A stretch of 64,000 bases of DNA. Origin: BOG-224 sp963783505. Lineage in GTDB: Bacteria > Acidobacteriota > Terriglobia > Bryobacterales > Bryobacteraceae. The stretch spans positions 1 through 64,000 of the forward strand of contig CAWAOP010000025.1 of the NCBI GenBank assembly GCA_963783505.1, given 5' to 3'. The translations under genes were made by a program, and so were the position numbers. The notes beneath the pieces were generated by a model. It had not been told where the DNA came from. It did not search any database and worked only from the letters and a program-made list of their open reading frames with translations. Every line of letters starts with the position of its first letter. The first letter of the stretch is position 1. Shown in pieces: positions 9,423 to 17,372 of this stretch.

Positions 9423-9712
9423 TCGGTCTGTCCTTCGGGGGTTCTTCTGCCTCCCGCGCGACGCGCCGCTCGCAGAGCGCGAAGTTCGCGGTCGACCGCT
9501 CTCGAATCCCGAGCTCCAGGCCGGGCGAAGTAATCGTCCAAGACCCGCAGCATGGCCAGCCGTTCCCGCTCGCTCAAGCGGCCGATTCGTTCGGAGTATT
9601 CCAGGATCGCCTCGCGTACAACCCGGCTCTTGGAGAAAGCCAGGGTGGAGGAGGCTCGCTGAAGACGGCCGACGGTGTCGTCATCCAAGACGAAGGTCAT
9701 CTTGGTTCCCAT
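9419..9712 (-). CDS. vapB: Ribbon-helix-helix antitoxin (VapB-like)
   Basis: A 97-residue protein starting MGTKMTFVLDDDTVGRL, followed by SKSRVVREAILEYSERIG. A beta strand then two helices with the SKSRVVREAI turn is the MetJ/Arc-type DNA-binding fold. The basic C-terminal tail probably wraps the PIN toxin encoded next. I chose the internal ATG at 9712 because the longer frame lacks similarity and would reach into the preceding gene. A direct repeat just upstream may be its operator. Confidence 0.82.
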   Translation of the reverse strand: MGTKMTFVLDDDTVGRLQRASSTLAFSKSRVVREAILEYSERIGRLSERERLAMLRVLDDYFARPGARDSRAVDRELRALRAARRAGGRRTPEGQTE

Positions 9713-9717
9713 ATCTG

Positions 9718-9733
9718 TACCATACCACCATAC
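9718..9733 (-). promoter_or_regulatory. Possible autoregulatory operator of the VapB-like antitoxin
   Basis: Two tandem copies of the octamer (t/c)ACCATAC occupy 9718-9733, six bases upstream of the antitoxin ATG. Ribbon-helix-helix antitoxins bind short repeated sites of this sort. The assignment rests only on position and symmetry. Confidence 0.4.
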
Positions 9734-9744
9734 TGCAATCCCGA

Positions 9745-10644
9745 TCACTTCAGCCACTTCAGGAACGTCGCCAGGCTGTGGAACTGGTCCACGTGATCCG
9801 GCGCGGAATTGCCCGCGTATCCGACCATCAGAAACTTGCCTGCTCGCGTTTCGCCGATTTGCTGCATTCCCATCGGTCCCCACTTCAATACCGGATGGGC
9901 TTTCAGACCAAGCTGCGCCAGCAGCCAGTCCGCCGTCTCCGTCGTGCTGGCGAATGCGCCGGGAAAGATCTCGGAATGCGTGACGATAAACGTCTTTCGC
10001 CCGGCCACGGCGTCGCGCGCAAACTTGAGGAATACTTCAAGGTGGTCCGGCTCGAGATTCGATTCGAGCGGCCCCGGCTTTCCGCCCACATAACCGGTGT
10101 GCATCCCGTCGATGAGCAGAACCTTCGCGATCATCGGGTAATACTCGGGCGTCTCGAGAATCGCGCGGACAGCGCCATGTCCCGCGCTCCACGCCGTCAG
10201 CGTGATGGGCCCGAATGCGATGCCCGTCAACTCGCTGGCTTCGCGCAGCATCTTGCCGAACAGCGCGCGGTCCTCGAATACCCGCGCGTAAGCTCCCGAG
10301 CCCGTTCCGGCCTCGACTGAAATTACGGCCGAGCGACCGTACTGCGCCGCGGCCAATTCCGGCGCCCATGACGCTCCGTGGAAATGGATAAACAGCGGCA
10401 GGCGTTTCTTCTTCTCGATCGCGGCGGGGATGAATAGCTCGCCCGTCGAGAGCTTCTCGCGCCGTCCAGTCGCGGTCCGCTGCGTAAGCCGCGGGTGCGC
10501 CCGCGTATGTTCCACCATCGGCGAGGGATTCTGGTCCTGCGCCGGCGCGGGCGGAACTGCCGACATTATCACCAGCCAAATCGCCGTTCCCAATATCCAT
10601 TGACGCCGGGGCCGGTCGGGCCCGCGCTTCGTAGTAGCCGTCAT
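9745..10644 (-). CDS. Secreted alpha/beta-hydrolase-like protein
   Basis: About 299 residues from the ATG at 10644. After an RRQW basic stretch, residues 15-35 are a signal peptide core (ILGTAIWLVIMSAVPPAPAQ). LPLFIHFHGASW resembles the HG oxyanion strand of alpha/beta hydrolases, and TAWSAGHGAVR near residue 165 is a nucleophile-elbow-like A-x-S-x-G. An acidic residue follows in LLIDGMHTGY and a late histidine in VDQFHSL. An exported esterase-like role is likely; the substrate is unknown. The reading frame is open upstream to 10785, but that part lacks a signal sequence at its own start. Confidence 0.7.
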   Translation of the reverse strand: MTATTKRGPDRPRRQWILGTAIWLVIMSAVPPAPAQDQNPSPMVEHTRAHPRLTQRTATGRREKLSTGELFIPAAIEKKKRLPLFIHFHGASWAPELAAAQYGRSAVISVEAGTGSGAYARVFEDRALFGKMLREASELTGIAFGPITLTAWSAGHGAVRAILETPEYYPMIAKVLLIDGMHTGYVGGKPGPLESNLEPDHLEVFLKFARDAVAGRKTFIVTHSEIFPGAFASTTETADWLLAQLGLKAHPVLKWGPMGMQQIGETRAGKFLMVGYAGNSAPDHVDQFHSLATFLKWLK

Positions 10645-10823
10645 CCTGTTAGCGTACTGCGGCGCGGCCCAAAGCGGCGCGCGGGAAATTGCGGCGCATC
10701 GCAGTTCAAATCGCGGGCAGCAGAGGTTAACAGTACGGTTATGAGAAGCGCAGTACTTGGCACGTAACCTAACCAGCGCTAACACTGTCCGTAAGAGGGA
10801 ACGAGTCCCTTTCTGGAGTAAGC

Positions 10824-11024
10824 ATGATTCGTTCGATTGGCGTGCTGGTCTTGGCCGGCGGTTACGTAGCCCTGTCGCCCAGCCTCAGGGAGCTGCTGGG
10901 GCAGTACGGACTCCGCGCCGAAGGGTTTCTGGCGGATCACTCGCCGTATTCGTGGGCTGCGCTGGGTTGCGCGGCTTTGCTGGCGATGGCGCTAATGGCC
11001 CGATCGGCTGTCGCTTCGCGTTGA
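10824..11024 (+). CDS. Small two-helix membrane protein, hypothetical
   Basis: A 66-residue frame with GGAG eight bases before the ATG. Residues 5-20 and 43-62 are hydrophobic and could cross the membrane twice, with a short polar loop between. No family is recognised. It lies divergently beside the hydrolase gene and ends just before the MerR-type gene. The ribosome binding site and the membrane pattern make a real gene plausible. Confidence 0.45.
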   Translation: MIRSIGVLVLAGGYVALSPSLRELLGQYGLRAEGFLADHSPYSWAALGCAALLAMALMARSAVASR

Positions 11025-11043
11025 AGCCTGAAAACTGAGCCCG

Positions 11044-11544
11044 TTAGCCGGCTTTCAACTTGCGCGCCGGAAGAACGGACTCCGAGCGAGCCTGTTTGCG
11101 CTCCGCCTGCGGTCCCAATCGTTTCGCCTGGTCCGTCACGCAGACCAGGAACATGGGCTGGCGCGCGTTCTTCAGCAGATCGATGATCCGGCCAGGCGCA
11201 TCTTCCAGGTAGATCGATTTCCCGTCCGTCACCAGATGCATGTCCGAGGACGCTGCCATGGCCTCGTTCAACCGCTTCCCCATGTCTTTTTGCAGGAAAC
11301 GCAGAACGCGCCGGATCTTCTGAAGCGAGAACCCCTTGCGCCGAAGCTCCGCGATCACGGAAATCTCGACTACTTCCTCGGGCATGTAGACGCGCCGATG
11401 GCCGTCCTGCTGCGGTGAAACGACGTTGCGCTCGTCCCACCACTGCAACTGGCGAAGACTCACGCCGCAGATACGCGCCACCTCGCTGCTGTTGAATCCG
11501 CGCGCATCGCCGGGCGCCGTCTCCGCCTTCCTGATCTTGGACAT
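11044..11544 (-). CDS. MerR-family transcriptional regulator
   Basis: A 166-residue protein with FNSSEVARICGVSLRQLQWW at residues 17-36, a MerR winged helix with the typical second segment DERNVVSPQQDGHRRVYMPEEV. FSLQKIRRVLRFLQ continues the helical linker. Residues 100-140 form a small C-terminal domain (MHLVTDGKSIYLE ... FLVCVTDQA) of unknown ligand. ATG at 11544 is used because it gives the standard N terminus; the open frame further upstream is out of family. Usually such proteins bend an over-long promoter spacer. No clear target site was found. Confidence 0.85.
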   Translation of the reverse strand: MSKIRKAETAPGDARGFNSSEVARICGVSLRQLQWWDERNVVSPQQDGHRRVYMPEEVVEISVIAELRRKGFSLQKIRRVLRFLQKDMGKRLNEAMAASSDMHLVTDGKSIYLEDAPGRIIDLLKNARQPMFLVCVTDQAKRLGPQAERKQARSESVLPARKLKAG

Positions 11545-11603
11545 GGTTCGCTTCCGCTGTGAATTTGGGCCTATCTTGGATTGTAACCGGGCTACGCCCC
11601 GTG

Positions 11604-12323
11604 TCAAGCGCCCCTCGCTTCGATCCGTGATGCGCTTCGCAATGCGCGCCACCAGATGTAGAGGCACGCGACGTTGGCAAGCATCGTAATGACGTTCCCG
11701 GCGAACGCCACCGCGTGCGCTCGCGGGCTGGCGGCGGCGCCATACATCTCCACGGCCAGGTTGCGCAGCGAGCCGCCAATGGTTTCGCCGGTGAACTCGA
11801 GACCCAGCGCGCCGCTCATCAGCAGCAACAAGTGGTCCTCGCCGCGCCCGGCCAAAAGCAGCATCCACAGCGCCAGGTCGAGAGCCGCCGCGCCGAGATA
11901 CAGATCGCGCGTCCACGGCGTCATCCATTGACCGGTGGATGAGGCCCGTGGATCGTATCGCAACCACCAGGAAATCGCAATGCCGGCGGCGCTGCCCGCG
12001 ATCAGCCACAACCGGATCGCACGGCGCGCTTCCATCCTCGCCGACGCGCGCCAAACTAGGTTCAAAACCACCAGAAGGATGAGCGCCAGGAGCACGACTT
12101 CATCGAGCCAGTAGGTCCAGGCTCGCGATCGAAAAGCCTGGTGGTTCCCGGTGTAGTAGGCTGCGTAGACTGGAATCTCCACCGCGGTCGCCAGGAACAG
12201 CGCGATGACATAGACGAACAGGAAGGTCAGCCGGGACCACAACCCGCCGAGCAGCGCGGCGATGATCAGAATCTCGAGCGGGAGCCCGATGCACCAGCCG
12301 ACGATCTGAATCGCGAACTCCAC
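11604..12323 (-). CDS. Polytopic membrane protein, hypothetical
   Basis: A 239-residue integral membrane protein with about seven hydrophobic segments, starting at residues 3-25 (IQIVGWCIGLPLEILIIAAL), then around 30-50, 75-95, 103-120, 140-160, 165-175 and 210-228. Charged residues are confined to loops. No catalytic motif is visible and I do not recognise the family. It could form a transcription unit with the MerR gene downstream (59 bases apart), which would make it a candidate target of that regulator. Confidence 0.65.
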   Translation of the reverse strand: MEFAIQIVGWCIGLPLEILIIAALLGGLWSRLTFLFVYVIALFLATAVEIPVYAAYYTGNHQAFRSRAWTYWLDEVVLLALILLVVLNLVWRASARMEARRAIRLWLIAGSAAGIAISWWLRYDPRASSTGQWMTPWTRDLYLGAAALDLALWMLLLAGRGEDHLLLLMSGALGLEFTGETIGGSLRNLAVEMYGAAASPRAHAVAFAGNVITMLANVACLYIWWRALRSASRIEARGA

Positions 12324-12577
12324 GCCAGTCCGCTTATTCTAATACCGATATCGCAGCCGAAGTTTCGCCCTGCCAGACCGCCCCACGAAGCTGAGATCAA
12401 GACGCCATCGCGTTGGGCCGCGCGCGGAAACACGCGCCCTACTGCGGAACGGATCGGAGTAGCCAACAGAGATGCGCGGATGGCGTATCGAGCCCCCGCG
12501 ACACACGTGGATCGACACCGAAGCCTGGGCCACGAGCCGGTGTTACGAAGCGGCGTCAGGACGCGCCGTTCCTCGCG

Positions 12578-12808
12578 TTAACCCTCCCACGGATACGGAG
12601 GCATCGTCGGACCGTGCGTCCCCTGCACGCCTTCCCAGGGATACGGGGGCATCGTCGGACCGTGCGTCACGTTGGTTCCCGTAATTGGGGCCAGATTCGA
12701 ATTCGCGGCAGTGCCGTCGGCACACTGCGCCGCGTTGCACATAAACGCGAGCGCGAAAGCCAGCACGGCCGCGAACACCAAGGATTTGTCTCCGAAACGT
12801 CGTTGCAT
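12578..12808 (-). CDS. Small secreted peptide with a perfect tandem repeat
   Basis: A 76-residue protein. AAGGAGAT is ideally placed before the ATG, which supports expression. Residues about 9-29 form a signal peptide core with likely cleavage after NAAQCA. The mature part is only about 45 residues and ends with two identical copies of THGPTMPPYPWEG separated by VQG. The repeats are proline, tryptophan and tyrosine rich. No maturation, cyclase or export gene is adjacent, so a RiPP assignment is not supported. A surface or periplasmic adhesion peptide or an exported signal peptide are alternatives. It follows infC on the same strand, 328 bases downstream. Confidence 0.7.
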   Translation of the reverse strand: MQRRFGDKSLVFAAVLAFALAFMCNAAQCADGTAANSNLAPITGTNVTHGPTMPPYPWEGVQGTHGPTMPPYPWEG

Positions 12809-13136
12809 GAAAAATCTCCTTATGGGGCTCGCTGGCGCGCGAGCTCCTTTTCTTTCAGCTTCTTTTCGAAGTGTATCGCCCTGTCTTCTCGGAATGTAGT
12901 ACGGCGGTAGTCATTGTGGAAGTTAGAAAGGGTTAGTTTTCTGGCAGGAAAACACCTGATTACGGGTCTAGGAATCCGACAGGCGGGAGTTTGCGCGATC
13001 GGCGGGAAATGGCGAGGTCAGCAGCGCTTGGCTGGGTACTCGGAGAAGGTAGTCGATCGGCGCCATTCGGTTTCCCTGAAGCGCCCGAGAAGATTGGTGA
13101 AACGAGACTCGGAGAAGATTTCTAGCGGACCCGCAC
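12809..13136. other. Intergenic gap between infC and the repeat peptide gene
   Basis: No frame here has family features. The region must hold the promoter of the minus-strand repeat peptide. The rpmI and rplT genes that usually follow infC are not here. Confidence 0.4.
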
Positions 13137-13739
13137 CTATGACGACGGCGGCTGCGGCGGAGCCGACGGTAGCTGCGGTTTGGCGGGGCTTTTCGCGCCT
13201 GTCTTGACCGGCGTAATCAGAACGTGCGCGTTGCGCCCTTCCAGTCTCGGCATGCCTTCGGCAGTGCCGTGCGCCGCAAGGTCTTCCGCGAACCGCGAGA
13301 GCAATTTCTTGCCCAGGTCGGTATGCGCGATTTCCCGCCCGCGAAACTGAACGACGGCCTTCACGCGGTTGCCTTCCTGGAGGAAGCGAATGGCGTGGTT
13401 CTTCTTGAAGTCGTAGTCGTGGTCGTCGGTGTTCGGCCTGAACTTCAGTTCCTTGACTTGCACCACGTGCTGCTTTTTCTTGGCGTCGTGCTGGCGCTTC
13501 TTCTGATCGTACTGGTAGTGCCCGTAATCGACGGCCTTCGCCACCGGCGGAACGGCCGTTGGGGCCACGAGTACGAGGTCCAGCCCTAGCTCCTGGGCCT
13601 TGCGTAAGGCCAGGGAAGTGGGCATGACCTCGGCGGTCCCGTCCGGAAACACCGCCCGGACTTCGCGCGCGCGGATCGTCTCATTGACATTCTCTCGGCG
13701 ATTCTGCCTTCGAGGAGGAAAGTTTCTTCCAGGGAACAT
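13137..13739 (-). CDS. infC: Translation initiation factor IF-3
   Basis: A 200-residue IF-3, which keeps ribosomal subunits apart and checks the start codon on the 30S subunit. The N domain starts with VNETIRAREVRAV and contains ALRKAQELGLDLVLVAP. The lysine-rich linker (DQKKRQHDAKKKQ) leads to the C domain with the signature KELKFRPNTDDHDYDFK and RFLQEGNRVKAVVQFRGRE. The C terminus has an extra Pro/Ser/Lys-rich tail of about 25 residues. ATG 13739 is used. It stands alone: no rpmI, rplT or thrS is adjacent, unlike the usual infC-rpmI-rplT arrangement. Confidence 0.96.
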   Translation of the reverse strand: MFPGRNFPPRRQNRRENVNETIRAREVRAVFPDGTAEVMPTSLALRKAQELGLDLVLVAPTAVPPVAKAVDYGHYQYDQKKRQHDAKKKQHVVQVKELKFRPNTDDHDYDFKKNHAIRFLQEGNRVKAVVQFRGREIAHTDLGKKLLSRFAEDLAAHGTAEGMPRLEGRNAHVLITPVKTGAKSPAKPQLPSAPPQPPSS

Positions 13740-14018
13740 TGGTTATTTAATGATGGCGGATTCGTACAGGCAGGCGCGCGCCGCTGCTATAACTATCAAG
13801 GATCCCGTGACGGGAGCCAGCGACGTGGTAGTAAAAGATGAACTCAAGTTGCGGTCAACTCAAGTGTACACCAAAATCCGGCTGTAAAGTCAACCGGTTA
13901 CTGGCACGGGCATCTAGGTCCGCCTGCGCGACTGGCGCCCACGGTAACCACGCCGCGCGCGTATCGGCGTAAGGCCGGGAATCTAGCCGGCGGGGCTTTA
14001 CCCCGGCCCCCGGAAGTT

Positions 14019-14630
14019 CTACCGGCCCGGTCCGCGGCCGGCGCCCATGCCGCCGCCCATCGCGCCCCGATCGCTCGAAGGAGGCACAACGCCCTTCAAC
14101 CGAAGGTACACGGAGCCGTAACCGTATTCTTCGTTGTCGTGAATGGTGTTGCCGATCAGCATGCCCAGGCGCGATCGCTGCATGCGCCCTCCTCCAACCA
14201 TCACTCCGGCGTTCGCGTCGTTGGTTCCGTCCCAGGCGGCGTCGCATTCGGCGAACGATGCCGTTAAGGCGGCAACGATGTCGGCCTTGCTCTTCTTGGA
14301 TGCGGCATCGCCCCGCTTCTGCTGACCGGCCGCCGACGAGCAGTACATCGTCTGAGTATCGGCTATGTGAGCCATCAATTCGCCGAACGTGCGAATGTCG
14401 GCAACCGGTTTGAAGTCGTAGTTTTCGGGCGGCATCTTGGCCGCCATGCCGGTGAGGTTGGTCTTCACCGAGTTGTACGCCTGCCGGGCTTCTGCCACCA
14501 GCGGATTGCCGGCGGGAGCGGCCGCGGTCTGGCCGCTCGGCGGCGCGGGTGGGGGCTGGTTCACGACTACCTGCGCCAAAAGCGCGGAAGCGCACAGCGC
14601 CAAAACGATCATAAAGACTGTCTTCTTCAC
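14019..14630 (-). CDS. Secreted DinB-superfamily protein
   Basis: About 203 residues. GTG 14630 is preferred because AGGAGG lies nine bases upstream, while the earlier ATG at 14648 overlaps that site. A signal peptide (KKTVFMIVLALCASALLAQ) is followed by a Pro-rich linker, then a four-helix bundle of the DinB type (SVKTNLTGMAAKMPPENYDF, TFGELMAHIADTQTMYC, MLIGNTIHDNEEYGYGSVYLR). The three histidine metal ligands of DinB hydrolases are partly visible (HIADTQ and HDNEEYG). The C terminus is Gly/Arg-rich. The family is common in soil acidobacteria; the reaction is unknown. Confidence 0.8.
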   Translation of the reverse strand: MKKTVFMIVLALCASALLAQVVVNQPPPAPPSGQTAAAPAGNPLVAEARQAYNSVKTNLTGMAAKMPPENYDFKPVADIRTFGELMAHIADTQTMYCSSAAGQQKRGDAASKKSKADIVAALTASFAECDAAWDGTNDANAGVMVGGGRMQRSRLGMLIGNTIHDNEEYGYGSVYLRLKGVVPPSSDRGAMGGGMGAGRGPGR

Positions 14631-14740
14631 TGCGATTTCCTCCTGCATCGAGCTCAGGTTGGGCTCTCAGCCATTCTATCCCGAAAGCGCTCCCGCTACC
14701 CCACGCCGCGCTCCTGCTGCTATGCTGACCATGGAAGCCG

Positions 14741-15307
14741 ATGAGCAAGAAAGTCCTCATCGTTACTGGCGATGGCGGAGACAGCTTCGAAGCGCTCTAC
14801 GCCTACCATCGATTTCAGGAAGCCCGCTGGGACCCGGTCATCGCCGGTCCGGCCCGCCGCCGGCTGCACTTGCTGGTTCATGACCGCGAACCCGGCTGGG
14901 ACACCTACATCGAACGCCCCGGCTACACGCTCGAGGCCCAGGTGGCCATCGCCGCAGTCTCCGCCAAAGAGTTCGCGGCGATCGTCATCCTCGGCGGACG
15001 CGCGCCCGAGTACATGCGAAACGACCCCAGTGTCCTTTCGCTCGTGCATGAGTTCGCCGCACAGAACAAGTGCATCTGTGCGCTCGGCCACGGGATCCAG
15101 GTGCTCACCGCGGCCGGCCTGACCAAGGGCCGCCGGGTGACCTGCCATGAGCATGTGCAAGTGGAGGTCGAGAAGGATGGTGGCCAATACGTTGACGAGC
15201 CGGCCGTCCGGGACGGCTCCTTGATCACCGGCCGAAGCTGGCGGGCTCATCCCTACTTCTACCGCGAGATCTTCGCCTATCTCAATAACCTCCCCGATCA
15301 CCCATAA
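14741..15307 (+). CDS. DJ-1/PfpI-family protein lacking the nucleophile Cys
   Basis: A 188-residue class I glutamine amidotransferase-like protein. KKVLIVTGDGGDSFEALYAY gives the first strand and the conserved Glu18. IVILGGRAPEYMR matches the GG turn. The elbow that normally reads A-x-C-H-G here reads ALGHG at residues 114-118, so the catalytic cysteine is replaced by glycine; the nearby cysteines 111 and 113 are not in the elbow position. CHEHVQVEVE and RDGSLITGRSW match the rest of the fold. It may be a non-catalytic binding or chaperone-like member. It is a single gene with no obvious operon. Confidence 0.8.
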   Translation: MSKKVLIVTGDGGDSFEALYAYHRFQEARWDPVIAGPARRRLHLLVHDREPGWDTYIERPGYTLEAQVAIAAVSAKEFAAIVILGGRAPEYMRNDPSVLSLVHEFAAQNKCICALGHGIQVLTAAGLTKGRRVTCHEHVQVEVEKDGGQYVDEPAVRDGSLITGRSWRAHPYFYREIFAYLNNLPDHP

Positions 15308-15688
15308 TTCATATCCCTTCAAACGCGCCGCGTCCTGCAACCAAGGTATGACGGGTTTGCCCCTCTGCCCTCGACCTCAATTCCGTAAAGGCCTTCCGCC
15401 AACCCGCCGATAAGTACACTGTGGCGCGGTAGCCCCAATGAACGGGCTGCCGTTGCCGGGGATCTTATATGCTGATTGCTCTTCTAATGTTGCCGTTCCT
15501 GGCGGTGATCGAGTCCGTGGTCCGGCTCATGATAGAACCGCGACCGCCGAGCCTCGTTCATTCCGGAAAACCCCGCCGCGTGTGACCGTTCACGGCCTCG
15601 GACGTAGCGTGCCGGAAAACGGCGCTCGCGGCTCGGCCCTGCGCGCGTCCGCTTTCGCATCCCCCACGTGCGATAATCGGGTTTCCCC
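15308..15688. other. Intergenic gap, with a possible small membrane ORF
   Basis: The stretch has no gene over 60 codons that I trust. It contains a short plus-strand frame listed separately (15469-15585) and no repeat or RNA element that I recognise. Confidence 0.3.
15469..15585 (+). CDS. Possible 38-residue single-helix membrane peptide
   Basis: The frame reads MLIALLMLPFLAVIESVVRL and ends in a Pro/Arg-rich tail (PRPPSLVHSGKPRRV). One hydrophobic helix followed by a basic tail is typical of small membrane proteins. A weak GGGGA lies about seven bases upstream. No family is recognised and chance is not excluded. Confidence 0.25.
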   Translation: MLIALLMLPFLAVIESVVRLMIEPRPPSLVHSGKPRRV

Positions 15689-15934
15689 ATGAAAGTTCGC
15701 GTTTTCGTCTCTTATAAAACCACGGTACTGGACCCGCAGGGTCAGACCATCAGTTCCGCGCTCCGCGGACTTGGCTATTCCAGCGTTCTGGATGTCCGCC
15801 AGGGGAAGTTTTTCGATATCGCCCTCGCGGATGGGGTCTCGCGCGAGCAGGCCGCGAAGGACATCGAGACAATCTCTCACGAGGTCCTGGCCAACCCGGT
15901 GATTGAAGAATACCGCGTGGAGTTCCTGGAGTAA
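15689..15934 (+). CDS. purS: Phosphoribosylformylglycinamidine synthase subunit PurS
   Basis: An 81-residue PurS. MKVRVFVSYKTTVLDPQGQTI and the LGYSSVLDVRQGKFFDI turn are diagnostic of this small subunit, which links PurQ and PurL in the fourth step of purine synthesis (formation of FGAM from FGAR, glutamine and ATP). The C terminus (VLANPVIEEYRVEFLE) also matches. purQ and purL are not adjacent here, so it is an isolated gene of the complex. Confidence 0.93.
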   Translation: MKVRVFVSYKTTVLDPQGQTISSALRGLGYSSVLDVRQGKFFDIALADGVSREQAAKDIETISHEVLANPVIEEYRVEFLE

Positions 15935-15942
15935 CGGGAGTC

Positions 15943-16072
15943 AGATGGCGGAAGGCGGAAGACTGAATACAGAAGCCTGAATACCCCTGCAATTCCTAGA
16001 AGGGCTGACCGCAACTTTCAGTGACAGGTATTGTTCAGGCTCTTCAGCCTTCAGCCTTCTGCCTTCCTGCTC
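15943..16072. repeat. Low-complexity tail of degenerate purine-rich repeats
   Basis: The gap between purS and the convergent Memo-like gene is filled with short imperfect units, ggcggaaggcggaagactgaa on one side and cttcagccttcagccttctgccttcc on the other, which are roughly inverted to one another. Convergent location suggests an untranscribed or terminator-like spacer. Similar tails occur at 18397, 20652, 55573 and 63945. Confidence 0.55.
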
Positions 16073-16073
16073 C

Positions 16074-17351
16074 CTACCGCCTGCCGTCCCTGAACGCCAT
16101 CCCCGCAAAACTGACTACGCTGGCATCGTCGATGTTCCACTGCTCGTAGCGCAGCAGATCGCCCCGAGCGTCCGGAGCCGCCTTCAGAAACGTGTAGAAC
16201 GGTGACGACCCGCACCACTTGAGATCGTCCCGATTTTCCTGCACCAGGTCCCAGAAACTTCGTGAATCGCCGGCGGAGATGCGTTCCATGCGTGCGTGAT
16301 CGCGCCCCGCGACCTCGTTCATGAACCCCTCGTCCGCGAAGGCCTCAAACCCGTCCCCGTATCGCGCTCCCATATGCGCCATATCCACGCCCAGAATCCA
16401 GAACAGGCGGTCGCCTTCGCGATCCCGCAGTTCGGCGAGCGCGTCGAGGAAACGCCGCACGCTGTCGTCATGCTCGGGCAATCCGCCGCCGAACAGGCTT
16501 CGCGCGAACGGCCCGCACAGAATCGGGAGAATCCGCACGGCGGGGCCGAGCGCGTGTTGAAGAAAGACCACCTGGAACTCGACGGTGTGTTCGAACGAGT
16601 GGCAGTAATCCTCCATCAGTACCGCGCCGCCTCCGCGCTCCGCCATCCAGTCCACCAGCCGCAAATCGGTCGGCGCATCGCCGAGCGGCGTCCGGTAACT
16701 TTTCCGCGTCAGACCAAATTTCTCCGGCTCGCCCCGATGCGAGGTGGCCAGAATGACGAACGTGCGGTCCCGATGCTCTTCCCGCAGCGCCGCGTAAGCC
16801 GCGCGGTAGGATCGCCAGCCGCCCTGCGGACTTACATGTGGCGCGGCTATGGCGAAAATTCCGCCATCCGGCGAGGCCGCATCGCCGGGTTCCGGGTCCA
16901 TGTATTCCGTCATGGCCGCCCGCAAAGCGCCGGCGTCGGAGGGATACGCCGAGCCGGCGTGCGCCGCCTCGCGCACGGGGGCTTCCGCGAAACTGCGCGT
17001 GCGCTCCTCGCGCATGCCTTCAAACGTCGCGTCCTCCAGGAACCCGGCCGCACTCAGGGTCTCTGCCATCCTCCGAACAACCTCTCCCACCTCGAAATTC
17101 CCGGTGAGACGCACCAGTGTGGCGCGCAGGTCCAACTCCGTCTGTACGCCGTCGAAACAGGTCATGCATTGCGCGAGAAGTGGAGGAACCACCAGCATGG
17201 CGTCCGTGAATTTGAGAGGATCGCGAATCAGCAGCCCGGGATGCTCCGGCGAAGGCGATGGAATAATCTCGAGCGTGTTTCGAAGGCGCGCCAGGGTTTG
17301 GGACAAGACCCATGGTAACGCCCTGCCGCAATTTTGAGCAGTTCGATACAA
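16074..17351 (-). CDS. Memo-like protein (AmmeMemoRadiSam system B type)
   Basis: Up to 425 residues. The C-terminal two thirds (from about residue 130, REAAHAGSAYPSD) match the MEMO1 family, a fold related to class III extradiol dioxygenases. Visible motifs are AIAAPHVSPQGG, LATSHRG, EHTVEFQVVFLQHAL, PILCGPF, GVDMAHMG and YEQWNID. The N-terminal 120 residues form an added helical domain (LDLRATLVRLTGNFEVGEVVRRM), possibly PqqD-like. The partner radical SAM and AMMECR1 genes of the AmmeMemoRadiSam set are not in this window, so the reaction is unclear. The start is uncertain: TTG 17351 or an internal TTG near 17303; no ATG is available. Confidence 0.82.
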   Translation of the reverse strand: MYRTAQNCGRALPWVLSQTLARLRNTLEIIPSPSPEHPGLLIRDPLKFTDAMLVVPPLLAQCMTCFDGVQTELDLRATLVRLTGNFEVGEVVRRMAETLSAAGFLEDATFEGMREERTRSFAEAPVREAAHAGSAYPSDAGALRAAMTEYMDPEPGDAASPDGGIFAIAAPHVSPQGGWRSYRAAYAALREEHRDRTFVILATSHRGEPEKFGLTRKSYRTPLGDAPTDLRLVDWMAERGGGAVLMEDYCHSFEHTVEFQVVFLQHALGPAVRILPILCGPFARSLFGGGLPEHDDSVRRFLDALAELRDREGDRLFWILGVDMAHMGARYGDGFEAFADEGFMNEVAGRDHARMERISAGDSRSFWDLVQENRDDLKWCGSSPFYTFLKAAPDARGDLLRYEQWNIDDASVVSFAGMAFRDGRR

Positions 17352-17372
17352 ACAGTCTTAAACTGAAGGTTG

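Noticed and set aside
12578..12808. RiPP precursor with a biosynthetic cluster
   Set aside because: No maturation, leader-peptidase or transporter gene lies within several kilobases.
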